Notes: generated by a model from the letters alone, not told the origin. 64,000 nt of DNA from GCA-002733465 sp965230525 (GCA_965230525.1 OZ246008.1:3844001-3908000); one strand, 5' to 3'. Counted from the first letter of the stretch, positions 35,187 to 45,066 are shown. A program made the numbers and translations.

Positions 35187-36860
35187 TTAACCTTGTGCAA
35201 TCTCGGATTCTTCAATTCGAGCAATTCTAAAATTCATCACCCCGTAAGCAATCGAAATAAACGGGCTGGCAATATTAAAGAAACAAAATGGTAAATAAAC
35301 TAAAGTTGGCACTCCTAACACGCCGGCCATATAAACACCGCAAGTATTCCATGGAATAAGCGGAGAAGTCATGGTCGCACTGTCTTCCAGAGTTCTTGAA
35401 AGATTCTTAGCGTCCAAGTTTCGTCGTTTAAATTCAGCTTTAAACATTCGTCCAGGTAATACAATGGCAATGTATTGGTCGGCCGCGATGATGTTGGTGG
35501 TAATACAGGTTCCAATCACAGAGGTAATTAATGTGCCAGTGCCTTTGACCATACCTAATATTGATTCAACAACTTTTTTCAATAAACCAACGGTTTCTAA
35601 AACGGCTCCAAAGGTCAGTGCAGTTAAAATTAACCAAATTGTATTCAGCATGCTACTCATGCCGCCTCGGGAAAGTAAATCGTCGACGGCTTCATCGCCA
35701 CTCTCACTTTGATAACCAGCGAACAAAGCACGCCAAACGGCATCCAGCCTGCTGCTAAAACGACTGCGCGTTTCTAGTGTGACAAAATATTGTTGACCTC
35801 GGGCATCAATTGCCAACTCGTTTGTGCCTGAAGTTAAGCTGTGTGATACAACCTGTTTTATTTGTTCTTCATTAGCAACAGTCAAATTAATTGCCAGTTC
35901 TAACTTTTCGTCATGCGCTTTAACCAACTCAACTTCACACGTTTGTACTTTTGGGCCGCTTTGTGCGTCGTAGCAACTGTACTTTGTTGAGGCTACTGTT
36001 CGGTCAAGTGTTTGCGGTTGTAAAAACACCGCAAAAATACCACCAACTAAAGCGCCAATTAATAAAGTCAAAAATGCAGGTACCTTTTTAAAAGCTAAAA
36101 ACAAAACTAATATTAATGGCAACAGCGCCCATCCGGTGATATTAAATTGCGATTGCAAGATCTCTACCGTATTTCCCAAATTAGCCGACTGCTCTGAGGA
36201 GTCCTGCGAAAATCCAATAATGGTAAACAGGGTAATTGCAATAAGAATGCTCGGTCCGGTGGTCCAAGCCATATGCCGAATATGGCTGAATAAATCGGTT
36301 CCTGCGACTGCTGGGGCAAGATTGGTTGTATCCGAAAGTGGCGACATTTTATCGCCAAAATAAGCACCGGAAATAATCGCTCCTGCGGTAATAGCCAACG
36401 ACATTTCCAAACCCGCAGCGATGCCAATCAACGCCACACCAACCGTTCCTGCAGTGGTCCACGAACTACCGATGCTGATGGAGACCATGGCGCAGATTAA
36501 ACAAGCCGCCATGTAAAAGATGCTGGGGTCCAGTAGTTGAAGGCCATAATAGATCATCGTAGGAACAGTGCCAGAAATGATCCAAGTACCAATTAACGCC
36601 CCGACCATCATTAAAATCATAATTGCGCCGTAAGCGGTTGCAATCCCTTTGGAGATACCTGTTTCGATTTCTTTCCAGCCGTACCCATTTTTAAAGCCAA
36701 TTAAGGTTGCAATTGCCGCACCTAAAATTAGCGCAATTTGATTAGCGCCATAAGATGAGTCCGAGCCATAAAAAACCACCGATGCCGCCAGCATTGCGAT
36801 AAGGCTTAAGATTGGGATCAGCGCATCTAGTAAACTGGGTTCACGTTTTTCAGAACTCAT
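35187..36860 (-). CDS. NhaC-family Na+/H+ antiporter with large hydrophilic insert
   Basis: This integral membrane exchanger of the NhaC family has helices throughout and the conserved stretches SIGSSWTTAGTVGVALIGI (about 150-168), GAYFGDKMSPLSDTTNLAPA (about 183-202) and the C-terminal DSATMTSPLIPWNTCG. At 557 residues it is roughly 80-100 longer than the usual family size. The excess is a hydrophilic block at about 285-385 containing a Cys pair (KYSCYDAQSGPKVQTCEVEL), perhaps an external loop domain. It heads a two-gene operon with the hydrolase. Confidence 0.87.
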   Translation of the reverse strand: MSSEKREPSLLDALIPILSLIAMLAASVVFYGSDSSYGANQIALILGAAIATLIGFKNGYGWKEIETGISKGIATAYGAIMILMMVGALIGTWIISGTVPTMIYYGLQLLDPSIFYMAACLICAMVSISIGSSWTTAGTVGVALIGIAAGLEMSLAITAGAIISGAYFGDKMSPLSDTTNLAPAVAGTDLFSHIRHMAWTTGPSILIAITLFTIIGFSQDSSEQSANLGNTVEILQSQFNITGWALLPLILVLFLAFKKVPAFLTLLIGALVGGIFAVFLQPQTLDRTVASTKYSCYDAQSGPKVQTCEVELVKAHDEKLELAINLTVANEEQIKQVVSHSLTSGTNELAIDARGQQYFVTLETRSRFSSRLDAVWRALFAGYQSESGDEAVDDLLSRGGMSSMLNTIWLILTALTFGAVLETVGLLKKVVESILGMVKGTGTLITSVIGTCITTNIIAADQYIAIVLPGRMFKAEFKRRNLDAKNLSRTLEDSATMTSPLIPWNTCGVYMAGVLGVPTLVYLPFCFFNIASPFISIAYGVMNFRIARIEESEIAQG

Positions 36861-36934
36861 AAGCGGAAATTTTCCTTTTTGATTGTTATTTTAAAATTAA
36901 TTATTTAGATTTTTATTATTTTGATCTCGGTGTT

Positions 36935-38260
36935 CTAGGGATCTTTTTTAATTAAGCCTTTTTTTGTTGACTCACTCGCTGGTGTCGGCAATTGCCAATA
37001 ACGATCACGCAAACGGGTTGCTCGAGAAACCAAAGGTTGTTCTACCCCTTTGATAAATACATAGTCGGCGTGACTGGTCACTTCTAAAGGGTCGCCGTCC
37101 CAAACAACAACATCAGCTTGCATGCCTAACTCGATTTTGCCGTAGTTTTCTACACCAAACGTTTCCGCAATATTAACGGTCATCGCTTTCACTGCAGCCT
37201 GCGGCGCTAAACCATAGGATACCGCTTTCCCGGCCGATTGTCTGACCAGGTAGGCATTGTGACTTGAACGGTTGGTAAAAAGCAGTTTAACTCCCGCTCT
37301 GTCTAACAATAACGCCGCCTCTAGCTTGATCCCAAGTGACTCAAATTGACCGGGAATATTATCCATTGGGTCAATTAATACCGGTATTTCGGCAAGCGCT
37401 AACTCTCTGGCCAACATCCAGGCTTCGGCTCCACCGTTAAGCACTAATTTTATTTTGTAAGCCTTAGAGAGTTTAATTAAATTGAGAATATCACTTCGTC
37501 TATTCGCTGAAACCACCAGTGGGATTTTTCTTTCTAATACCGGTGCCAAGGCGTCGAGATCGGCAATAGAAAAGTTAAATTGGTGAGGTTTGCCCGGTGT
37601 AAACTGGCGGCGATTATTTCTAAGAAAGTCAGCTTCGTCCAATGCTTGTTGCAACAACAAAAACGCGGAAGCTCGTGAACCACCCGACAGCTTAGCCCCA
37701 TCGGCACCAAATTGAATAAACTGAGCTACCGCCGGTTGAATATATTCTTCCGTTCCGGCTTGTAACAATATGGCCGCGCCTGCACCTTGTAAAATACTTG
37801 TACCATTAGTCGGTGCAATGATCGCACGAGTTAGTCCATGCATTCGATTGTGAGGAATCAACGTCGAGTTTAAGTTCACCGCAAGGGAAACATCAAATCC
37901 TGCTCCGTGTTTGGCGTAGTTAGTGTGATGGTCAACACTTGCAGCGACTGAACTTAGCTCTTCCAGACCGACTTGAGTCCATGCATTCATCAACCCGGGT
38001 GTAATGTGTTTTCCTTTGGCATCAATCACTTGGTAACTTGGCCGCGACTTTAATTTTGGGCCGACCGCCATAATAAAACCGTCACTGATATAGACATCAG
38101 TGTTTAACAGTGTTCCTTTTTCGCCAGCAGTGTGCACGGTAGCATTTCGAATCAAGTAATCTTTGCTCAAAGCATTTAGACTGATACTGAGTAATGTCCA
38201 ACCCAAAAACAGACTGAAAAACAGACCAACACGACGAGTAGATGCTGAATTATTAATCAT
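36935..38260 (-). CDS. Exported amidohydrolase-family protein lacking the HxH metal motif
   Basis: The 441-residue protein has a signal peptide (VGLFFSLFLGWTLLSISLNALS) and an amidohydrolase layout: composite beta-sandwich start LIRNATVHTAGEKGTLLNT and end IELGMQADVVVWDGDPLEV. Where active members have HxH after PGL(I/M), it reads PGLMNAWTQVG, so two metal ligands are missing, and it may be a non-catalytic partner. Its start overlaps the stop of the upstream amidohydrolase by four bases (ATGA), so translation is coupled and a 1:1 complex is plausible. Such pairs recur in marine gammaproteobacteria. Confidence 0.85.
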   Translation of the reverse strand: MINNSASTRRVGLFFSLFLGWTLLSISLNALSKDYLIRNATVHTAGEKGTLLNTDVYISDGFIMAVGPKLKSRPSYQVIDAKGKHITPGLMNAWTQVGLEELSSVAASVDHHTNYAKHGAGFDVSLAVNLNSTLIPHNRMHGLTRAIIAPTNGTSILQGAGAAILLQAGTEEYIQPAVAQFIQFGADGAKLSGGSRASAFLLLQQALDEADFLRNNRRQFTPGKPHQFNFSIADLDALAPVLERKIPLVVSANRRSDILNLIKLSKAYKIKLVLNGGAEAWMLARELALAEIPVLIDPMDNIPGQFESLGIKLEAALLLDRAGVKLLFTNRSSHNAYLVRQSAGKAVSYGLAPQAAVKAMTVNIAETFGVENYGKIELGMQADVVVWDGDPLEVTSHADYVFIKGVEQPLVSRATRLRDRYWQLPTPASESTKKGLIKKDP

Positions 38261-39675
38261 CGGCGATCACCGCTAGGATTGATCACCCCCAATTCAAAAT
38301 CAGTGAGTGGTTGTTTTTGAAAATCGGAACGATCATAAGTTAGCTGACCATCAATAAATACTTTTTCAGCTTTCGCATAGACGCTAAACGGATTACTCGA
38401 CCAAATGACTAAATCAGCCATTTTGCCTTCTTCGATGGTGCCTGTTTGCGAATCTATGCCAAGCGCTTTGGCTGGGTTAGCCGTAATCCAAGCAATAACA
38501 TCTTGCGGCTTTAGCTCCATGCCATGCTTGTTACCCGCGGCCATCGCTTTCGCCGCCTCTTGGTTTAAATGTTGAATTCCAATCGCTGAATCAGAATGAA
38601 TAATCGCACAGGCACCCGCTTTGTGAATCATTGCGGCATTTTCACGCACATGGTCGTACGCTTCATGTTTGAACCCCCACCAATCGGCCCACACCGCGGA
38701 GCAAATCGCTTGCTCTGCGAGCTTATCTGCAACTTTGTAGGCTTCTACAGCATGATGGAATGCGGCAATTTGATAACCAAACTCCTTGGCAACTTCTATC
38801 ATAACCACCATTTCCTCCCCACGGTAACAATGGTTGTGGACTAAAATATTTCCGCGCAGCACTTCGGCTAAAGTATCCAGTTGAATATCTTTGTCAGGTC
38901 GTTTGGCATCGTCACCCGCTTCAACCGCGGCACGGTATTGGTCCCATTGACGACGATACTGCTCAGCTTGTGCCCATGCTTTACGATAACCTGCGACATT
39001 TCCCATTCGAGTGGACGGCGCAATCCCCTGCTCACCATAGACTCGCTTAGGATTTTCACCGCAGGCCATCTTCAGGGACTGAGGTGCATTGGGAAATTTC
39101 ATTGCATAGACCGAGCGCGCAGAAACATTCTTTAAGGTAACCCCACGGCCGCCAAATAAGTTTGCTGAACCAGGTAACACTTGAAAAGTTGTCACACCGC
39201 CTGCAAGCGCTAAAGGCATTCCAGGATCTTGAGTCCAAACGGAATGCTCTGCCCAAACCTCAGCAGTGTTAGGTGAAGTCATTTCATTACCATCTTCACT
39301 ACTCTCAAAATGCGGTGCTGGATACACTCCAAGGTGAGAATGAACATCAATTAACCCAGGTGTTACCCATTGACCGTCTGCGTCATAGCGAGTCACCGTA
39401 GCGGGAACATAAAAGTTTTTGCCGATTAATTTAATTCGCCCATTTTCAACTAATATTGATGTATCGTTTAGTTGCTTACCTGTCGCGGTTAATACTGTGG
39501 CATGCTCAATCACAAATGCCGGGGCATCGGAGGGTTTATACTGGGATTGGTAGGCTGTACCGGCTTGGGAAGCGTGGTTTTCTAGTGAGCTGTCTTGCGG
39601 CTGACAGCCAACTATTAAGGCAGTTGAGAGCGTTATTGTCAGAGTCAATTTTTGTTTAATGCCATACCAACTCAT
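38257..39675 (-). CDS. Amidohydrolase lipoprotein (imidazolonepropionase-like)
   Basis: The 472-residue protein carries a lipoprotein signal (TLSTALIVGCQPQD, Cys about 24). The amidohydrolase barrel has the metal motif VTPGLIDVHSHLG (HxH about 113-115), further His in LVHNHCYRGEEM and IAAFHHAVEAYK, and the Asp-containing IIHSDSAIGIQHLNQEAAKA. The C-terminal IEEGKMADLVIWSSNPFSVYA closes the sandwich domain. It is probably periplasmic and active, perhaps on a cyclic amide or dipeptide, but the substrate is unknown. It is coupled to the metal-less paralog downstream. Confidence 0.88.
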   Translation of the reverse strand: MSWYGIKQKLTLTITLSTALIVGCQPQDSSLENHASQAGTAYQSQYKPSDAPAFVIEHATVLTATGKQLNDTSILVENGRIKLIGKNFYVPATVTRYDADGQWVTPGLIDVHSHLGVYPAPHFESSEDGNEMTSPNTAEVWAEHSVWTQDPGMPLALAGGVTTFQVLPGSANLFGGRGVTLKNVSARSVYAMKFPNAPQSLKMACGENPKRVYGEQGIAPSTRMGNVAGYRKAWAQAEQYRRQWDQYRAAVEAGDDAKRPDKDIQLDTLAEVLRGNILVHNHCYRGEEMVVMIEVAKEFGYQIAAFHHAVEAYKVADKLAEQAICSAVWADWWGFKHEAYDHVRENAAMIHKAGACAIIHSDSAIGIQHLNQEAAKAMAAGNKHGMELKPQDVIAWITANPAKALGIDSQTGTIEEGKMADLVIWSSNPFSVYAKAEKVFIDGQLTYDRSDFQKQPLTDFELGVINPSGDRR

Positions 39676-39812
39676 TAATGCTCACTCAGTTCTTATTTGA
39701 ATTTAAAATTACAGCCAGTTAACTTGAAAACAGTTCGAACTTAAAAAAGCCAAAGTTCTTAAAATACCAAATGCATTCTATTTTTTATTTCGTTTCGCTA
39801 TCGGTATTTTAG

Positions 39813-39837
39813 AAAAAGCCACTCCTAATGGAGTGGC
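39813..39837 (-). terminator. Intrinsic terminator of the SNF transporter gene
   Basis: On the minus strand GCCACTCC-ATTA-GGAGTGGC forms an 8-bp stem followed by TTTTT, 46 bp after the transporter stop. Confidence 0.92.
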
Positions 39838-39883
39838 ATTGATCATTTTACTACCCTTGAGTGTTTTCGCTCAAAAGCACTAT

Positions 39884-41278
39884 CTAACCGAACAACATAT
39901 TTAAAATTCGAACACCAAAAAAGTTATCGAGCACGGTAATTAGGAATATACAACCTAGCAATACTGGGCAAATATAACCAATGGCAAAATCAACATACTT
40001 TTGTAAGAAGCTGCCACTCATCGCTTCATCACCATTTGAGAGTTCAAGATTAAAGTTTTCTTTCTTCCATACATAAGCAGTAAATACGGCAATCAAGAAA
40101 CCGCCTAGTGGCAAGAAGGTGTCACTTGCTATCAGTCCGATAAAATCCATAAAATTCTTTTCACCCGCACCTGGCAGAGTAATAAAGTTGGTAAGTGCAT
40201 CGACCGCGCCCACAGAGAGCATTGAAGGTATGCCGACTAAGAAGATAAATATCGCAACAATCCAGGTTGCTTTACTGCGTTTAATTTTTTGCTCATCGAC
40301 CATATAGGCCGTTGGAACTTCCAATAATGAAATGGTCGATGTAAAGGCTGCAAACGACAGCAATAGGAAAAACAGTCCACCAACAAGCACACCGAATGTA
40401 GCCCCGAGAGACTCAAAAATACCCGGTAGGGTGACAAAAATTAGTCCTGGCCCACCGTCAGTTTCGATCCCTTGTGAGAAAACGAATGGGAATATCATAA
40501 ATCCAGCTAAGGTTGCTACTCCTACATCCATCAAGGTAATGGAAGCCGCAGAACTAACGATGTTATCTTTTTTAGAAACATAACTTCCGTAGGTAATTAG
40601 CGCGCCCATCCCTAAAGATAAACTGAAAAATGCTTGGCCAAGTGCAGAGTAAATCACCGGACCGGTAATTTGGCTAAAGTCTGGCACTAGGTAAAAACGA
40701 ATCCCATCCATTGCATTCGGCAAGGTCAAAGCATAGATAATGAGTGCGATGATCATTACAAACAAGGTGGGCATTAAGATTTTTGCAGCTCGCTCAATCC
40801 CGCCAGAGACCCCTCGAGAAACCACAAATGCCGTTCCGATCATAAAGATCACACTATAACTACCAATGGTAATCCAATCCGAAGTAAATTCTCCAAATCG
40901 TTGACCAATATCAAAATGGCCAAGCACTATCTCAATAAAATAACCGAAGGCCCAAGCGGCCACGACATTGTAAAAAGAAAGTATGAGTACACCACTGGCG
41001 AGTCCCAAGTAGCCGACGATTGCCCAATTTTTGTAACCGAGCGATTTAAAAGCGCCAACGGGGTTGAGTTGGGTTTTTCGCCCAATCGCGATTTCCGCCA
41101 CCATGACCGGGAAACAAAGGACAAAACAAAAGATCAAGTACATCACTACAAATGCTGCACCGCCACCTTGGCCCACCTCAAATGGAAACTTCCAAATATT
41201 TCCGAGACCAACCGCTGAACCAGCAGCAGCCAGTATGAATCCTAATCGGGAACTAAATCCACCACGTTGTACTGACAT
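39884..41278 (-). CDS. Sodium-dependent transporter, SNF family
   Basis: The 464-residue inner-membrane protein of the neurotransmitter:sodium symporter (LeuT-like) family has about 11-12 helices. The signature AAAGSAVGLGNIWKFPFEVGQ (split about 17-37) forms the TM1 sodium/substrate site. QAFFSLSLGMGALITYGSY (about 214-232) is the conserved TM6 region. It likely imports an amino acid or amine with Na+; the exact substrate is not evident. AAGGAATATT precedes the ATG, and a strong terminator follows. It is a monocistronic unit. Confidence 0.92.
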   Translation of the reverse strand: MSVQRGGFSSRLGFILAAAGSAVGLGNIWKFPFEVGQGGGAAFVVMYLIFCFVLCFPVMVAEIAIGRKTQLNPVGAFKSLGYKNWAIVGYLGLASGVLILSFYNVVAAWAFGYFIEIVLGHFDIGQRFGEFTSDWITIGSYSVIFMIGTAFVVSRGVSGGIERAAKILMPTLFVMIIALIIYALTLPNAMDGIRFYLVPDFSQITGPVIYSALGQAFFSLSLGMGALITYGSYVSKKDNIVSSAASITLMDVGVATLAGFMIFPFVFSQGIETDGGPGLIFVTLPGIFESLGATFGVLVGGLFFLLLSFAAFTSTISLLEVPTAYMVDEQKIKRSKATWIVAIFIFLVGIPSMLSVGAVDALTNFITLPGAGEKNFMDFIGLIASDTFLPLGGFLIAVFTAYVWKKENFNLELSNGDEAMSGSFLQKYVDFAIGYICPVLLGCIFLITVLDNFFGVRILNMLFG

Positions 41279-41498
41279 AATATTCCTTGTAATTTTTATT
41301 CTATTTAAAAGGCTTAATTTTTAACGCTCAATAAAACCACAATTTACCTTGGTTCGACAAGTGTCTCAGTGACATTTTTACGCTAATTCAACAGTTAACC
41401 GTCGGGTGACCAATATTTTTATACAACCACCGCAGAAATTGCTCATATAATAACCACTCGTTCCAATGATAAACGAGCCACTACCGCGGAATGAAAGT

Positions 41499-42536
41499 TT
41501 ACAAAAAGTCAGTTAACGCGACCCCAAAACCAAGTCGCTCAATCTGATGATCGTAATCGATAAGGCTTTCCCCGTAACCATTAAAATATTGTAAATAACC
41601 TTTGAAGCGTTTCCCCAAAGGAAAGGTCCAATCCAGTTGAATCGCACCTTTATTCGATGATCGTAAATTGTTGCGCAGCATGAAACTAAAATTTTGATCA
41701 TCCCAACTATAAATCGTTGATAACTCAAAATGCCCCATGTATTTTTCAATATCCGGATTGTCATCGCCAGTGGCTTGATTGGGATCGTCTTTTTCCTTCT
41801 CAGGAATTCGGTACCACGGCTTAAATGATACTACCCAATTATCTTTTTCAAAAAAGAAGTTGGCGTAAATTCTGTTCCAACTTCTTGAAAATCGCTGCGT
41901 GCGGCCGTTTGACTGGTGCTCTATTCCAAACATAAAGCCTTTATTAGTCCATTCGCCAAGCTTGGCTTCATTTTCGATGGCATAAAATATCTCGGGTTGA
42001 TAGTTTGTTTCTCTAAACGGTGACGATAGCTCTGAATTATACAGTTGCCAATAAGATTGCAGAGTAAATCCGAAAAAGAGTAAGTCCTGATCATCGAACA
42101 CTTGAGATAGCAAAGGCGCTTTAAAGCTGAGTTGAAATTTGGCTTCCGCATTGTCGAGCTTTTCGTTAGAAAGCGGTAAGACAAAGGGAACCGAGTTTTG
42201 CTCCTTCACATAAGTCAGTGGCAACATGTAATTACGTTTGTGCGAAGTGATTACTGCGGGATTATCCAGGCTTTTCTTTTCGTTTTGGATTCGCCGATCA
42301 ATGCGAGACACCGGCTGTGAGGATGACTCTGCCGCCTTATTTTGGGTCTTTTGTTGCGAAGCTTGGTCACACTGCGCTTTGATTTGAGCAGCGGTTTGAT
42401 TGGCTTTAGCGGTTTCCAGCGAACGCAACAGGCAGTCTTTTTTATCCTTCGGCAACTCTTTTGCTTGCAGAGGGTGAACTATTAGATAAATTAATACTAA
42501 TAATATAGCCAGATGAGATTTATTTGTTCTATTCAT
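41499..42536 (-). CDS. pldA: Outer-membrane phospholipase A (OMPLA)
   Basis: PldA is a 12-strand outer-membrane barrel that hydrolyses phospholipids misplaced in the outer leaflet, and it is activated by dimerisation and calcium. The catalytic His and Ser are in GIEHQSNGRTQ (about 204-214) and the Asn in SWNRIYANFFFE. A signal peptide (AILLVLIYLIVHPLQA) leads into a Gln/Ala/Lys-rich region (about 25-95) longer than in E. coli. The barrel ends in an aromatic-hydrophobic LGFGVALTDFL. It is divergent from the small protein gene at 42614. Confidence 0.92.
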   Translation of the reverse strand: MNRTNKSHLAILLVLIYLIVHPLQAKELPKDKKDCLLRSLETAKANQTAAQIKAQCDQASQQKTQNKAAESSSQPVSRIDRRIQNEKKSLDNPAVITSHKRNYMLPLTYVKEQNSVPFVLPLSNEKLDNAEAKFQLSFKAPLLSQVFDDQDLLFFGFTLQSYWQLYNSELSSPFRETNYQPEIFYAIENEAKLGEWTNKGFMFGIEHQSNGRTQRFSRSWNRIYANFFFEKDNWVVSFKPWYRIPEKEKDDPNQATGDDNPDIEKYMGHFELSTIYSWDDQNFSFMLRNNLRSSNKGAIQLDWTFPLGKRFKGYLQYFNGYGESLIDYDHQIERLGFGVALTDFL

Positions 42537-42613
42537 TGTACTTTTCTTCGATACTCAATTATATTTAAGAGGTTAGTGTCTACTAAATGGGAATTTCCTA
42601 AGGAGTTGTAACT

Positions 42614-43000
42614 ATGTCAGTACAGCAGATCCCCACTATCCTGAAGTCAATGCAGCCTCAGTTTGACAAAAAGAACGCGATTAAAATCACTAATTCGCAA
42701 TATACCATGATGAAGGAAGTCATTCAGGAATATTGTAAATCTCACGACGCTCCTCGTCTTTATGGAATACTCGGACGAATTAGCCGTCGTATGAAACAAA
42801 GCAACAACCCTCACCTGTGGGCAACGGAATATGAGTACTTTGCCAACAGCATGATGGAATCACTCAAAGAAAATGATTGTTGTCGACTTGATGATACCGT
42901 TGAGAATATCAACGAAATCTTTCTAAGAAATAACAAAAATTCTGAGCCTGGAAATAATCGGTACGACGATAAGTCTCAGATTATGAGTATTTTCGGTTAA
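42614..43000 (+). CDS. Hypothetical protein, 128 residues
   Basis: The family is not recognised. AAGGAGTTGTAACT gives an excellent ribosome-binding site. The product is a hydrophilic, predicted helical cytoplasmic protein with no signal peptide, with YTMMKEVIQEYCKSHDAPRLYG in the middle and a poorly ordered Asn-rich tail. Codon use resembles the neighbours. It stands alone between pldA (divergent) and the SDR gene, with about 165 bp to the next start. Confidence 0.75.
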   Translation: MSVQQIPTILKSMQPQFDKKNAIKITNSQYTMMKEVIQEYCKSHDAPRLYGILGRISRRMKQSNNPHLWATEYEYFANSMMESLKENDCCRLDDTVENINEIFLRNNKNSEPGNNRYDDKSQIMSIFG

Positions 43001-43164
43001 ATAATAACCGATTTAAGTCACTCTTTACGCAACGCGTTAGTTTTTGCTAAGTAGCGAGAGGGCTGCTTTGCCTCTTTTGAACTTCACATAGCAAGATATA
43101 TTATCCCCGCTCGGTTTGTTACAATCCCATTATCAATTAGCTTTATTTATTAGGAAGTATACTC

Positions 43165-43926
43165 ATGTCATTTGCAAATAGTTGCGCAGTTGTTAGTGGC
43201 GGCGCGTCAGGTCTTGGATTAGCGGTGGTCAACCGAATTATTGCTCAAGGTGGAAAGGTTGCTATCTTAGACATCAACCAGACAGACGGCGAAAAGCTCC
43301 AGCAAGCTCATCCCGAACAAGTGTTGTTTGTAAAAACAGATATTAGCCAGGAACAACAAGTGGATGCAGCGGTCGATTTGGCTGCTGAAAAATTTGGTCT
43401 GATAAACCTAGCCGTCGGATGTGCCGGTGTTTTAGGTGCAGGCAAAATTGTCAGTAAAAAAGGCCCTATGCCATTGGACTACTTTCAAAAAGTGGTCAAT
43501 ATTAATCTAATCGGCACTTTTTTACTTACTCGCGCAGCGGCTAAACACATGCAAGCCAATACCCCAGGCGACAACAATGAACGGGGTGTAATCGTCCATA
43601 CCGCATCAATCGCGGCGTTCGAAGGCCAATTGGGTCAAGTTGCCTACTCGGCGACAAAATCAGCTATTGTAGGTATGATGCTACCGCTAGCGAGGGAGTT
43701 TGCGAGTTCAGGGATCCGCTGTATGGCAATTGCGCCAGGAATTTTTGAAACCCCAATGATGGCCAATGTGCCTGAAGATATTCGCGAATCCCTATATCAA
43801 GGTATACCTTTTCCTTCACGATTTGGCACCGCTGATGAGTTCGCCCAAATGGTTGAACACATCAATCTAAATCAAATGCTTAATGGCTCAGTCATTCGAT
43901 TGGACGGTGCAGCACGGCTGCAATAA
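43165..43926 (+). CDS. SDR dehydrogenase, type II 3-hydroxyacyl-CoA dehydrogenase-like
   Basis: The 253-residue short-chain dehydrogenase has the NAD-binding GGASGLGLAVVNRII (about 12-26), the acidic residue in AILDINQ that favours NAD, and NLAVGCAGV. The catalytic Ser and the Tyr-x3-Lys are in IVHTASIAAFEGQLGQ and VAYSATKSAIVG (about 165-176). The insert KGPMPLDYFQKVVNINLIGT and the tail resemble HSD17B10-type 3-hydroxyacyl-CoA / 2-methyl-3-hydroxybutyryl-CoA dehydrogenases. A role in branched-chain or fatty acid breakdown is inferred; no beta-oxidation partner is adjacent. Confidence 0.87.
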   Translation: MSFANSCAVVSGGASGLGLAVVNRIIAQGGKVAILDINQTDGEKLQQAHPEQVLFVKTDISQEQQVDAAVDLAAEKFGLINLAVGCAGVLGAGKIVSKKGPMPLDYFQKVVNINLIGTFLLTRAAAKHMQANTPGDNNERGVIVHTASIAAFEGQLGQVAYSATKSAIVGMMLPLAREFASSGIRCMAIAPGIFETPMMANVPEDIRESLYQGIPFPSRFGTADEFAQMVEHINLNQMLNGSVIRLDGAARLQ

Positions 43927-43988
43927 TTCCAGCCGATATAGTTAAACCTAGAATAGCAAACAAGCCAACAGCGAGCCCTTACGCCGCT

Positions 43989-45047
43989 TTAGAATGGAAT
44001 GTTCAGTTGCTGTTGACTTGATGCATTCGATGATTCTGGAAACTTTACCCCAATACCCATGAGCCGAATAGGCTCTGGGTATTGTTCTCGTAGCCGCTTG
44101 AGAAGCGCTCTTATCAATTTGATATCCAAGCCAATCGAAATAGACTCAGCGGTATGAAGGGTAAAATTGGCTTGTTTTACTTTAACATAAACTTTTCGTA
44201 TATTTTTTGAATCGCCAACCGACTGAAGCCTTCGAGAAAGCGATGAGATTAAATCCATCAACTGTGTTTCGCAGTCTTGCCATTCTACAATATCGTGGTC
44301 AAAGGTATTTTCCACACTGACCGATTTTCTTTCCGAGTCAGCTGAAACTGTTCGCTCATCAATACCACGGCATAAATCAAATAAATACTTTCCGTGTTTT
44401 CCAAACCGTTTGACTAATACCGCAAGCTCTACATTTCTTAGTTCTTTACAATTGATAATATCCATTGACTCTAGTTTGGCTGCCATCACCTTACCAACAC
44501 CATGGAGTTTCTTTACCGGAAGCTTATCCAAAAAGGCCAACTCTTCGCCAGGTCCCACCACTTTGATACCATTTGGTTTATTCCAATCACTGGCGACTTT
44601 GGCCAAAAATTTACTGGTAGAAACGCCGGCTGACGCGGTTAATTGAGTGGTTTCATAAATCTCTCGACAAATCGCTTGGGCAATCCAAGTTGCGCTTCCG
44701 TGGCATTGCATCGAATCGGTAGTATCTAAGTAGGCCTCATCAAGCGACAAGGGCTCCACTAGGTCAGTGTACTGGTTAAATATTTTCCGAATCTTAGCAG
44801 ATTCATCTTTATACTTACTGATGTTTGGTTTGACAATAATCAAATGGGGACAAAGTTGTTTTGCGTAGCCGGACGGCATGGCAGAATGAACCCCAAATTT
44901 TCGAGCTTCGTAATTTGCGGTCGCGATAACTCCGCGATTGTCTGCACTTCCTCCAACGGCAACAGCGGTGTTAGCGAGGTGGGGATCGTCTCGTTGCTCA
45001 ATCGCCGCATAAAAACAATCCATATCAACATGTATTATTTTTCTCAT
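43989..45047 (-). CDS. dinB: DNA polymerase IV (Y-family)
   Basis: This is an error-prone translesion polymerase. The 352-residue protein opens with IIHVDMDCFYAAIEQRD, which carries the first catalytic Asp and the steric-gate Phe. It has EPLSLDEAYLDTTDS (about 97-111, catalytic Asp-Glu), the helix-hairpin-helix KLHGVGKVMAAKLESM (about 178-193), and a little-finger domain. The C-terminal beta-clamp peptide appears as QQLNIPF. All catalytic acidic residues are present. No obvious LexA box was recognised upstream. It sits 19 bp downstream of the sensor kinase gene on the same strand. Confidence 0.96.
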   Translation of the reverse strand: MRKIIHVDMDCFYAAIEQRDDPHLANTAVAVGGSADNRGVIATANYEARKFGVHSAMPSGYAKQLCPHLIIVKPNISKYKDESAKIRKIFNQYTDLVEPLSLDEAYLDTTDSMQCHGSATWIAQAICREIYETTQLTASAGVSTSKFLAKVASDWNKPNGIKVVGPGEELAFLDKLPVKKLHGVGKVMAAKLESMDIINCKELRNVELAVLVKRFGKHGKYLFDLCRGIDERTVSADSERKSVSVENTFDHDIVEWQDCETQLMDLISSLSRRLQSVGDSKNIRKVYVKVKQANFTLHTAESISIGLDIKLIRALLKRLREQYPEPIRLMGIGVKFPESSNASSQQQLNIPF

Positions 45048-45066
45048 GAGTGCAGGACGGTTAAAA

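Noticed and set aside
34301..36860. Hydrolase and antiporter as part of the GlcNAc operon
   Set aside because: Operator 3 and a terminator-like hairpin lie between them and the hexosaminidase gene, and no NagR-type site precedes the antiporter.
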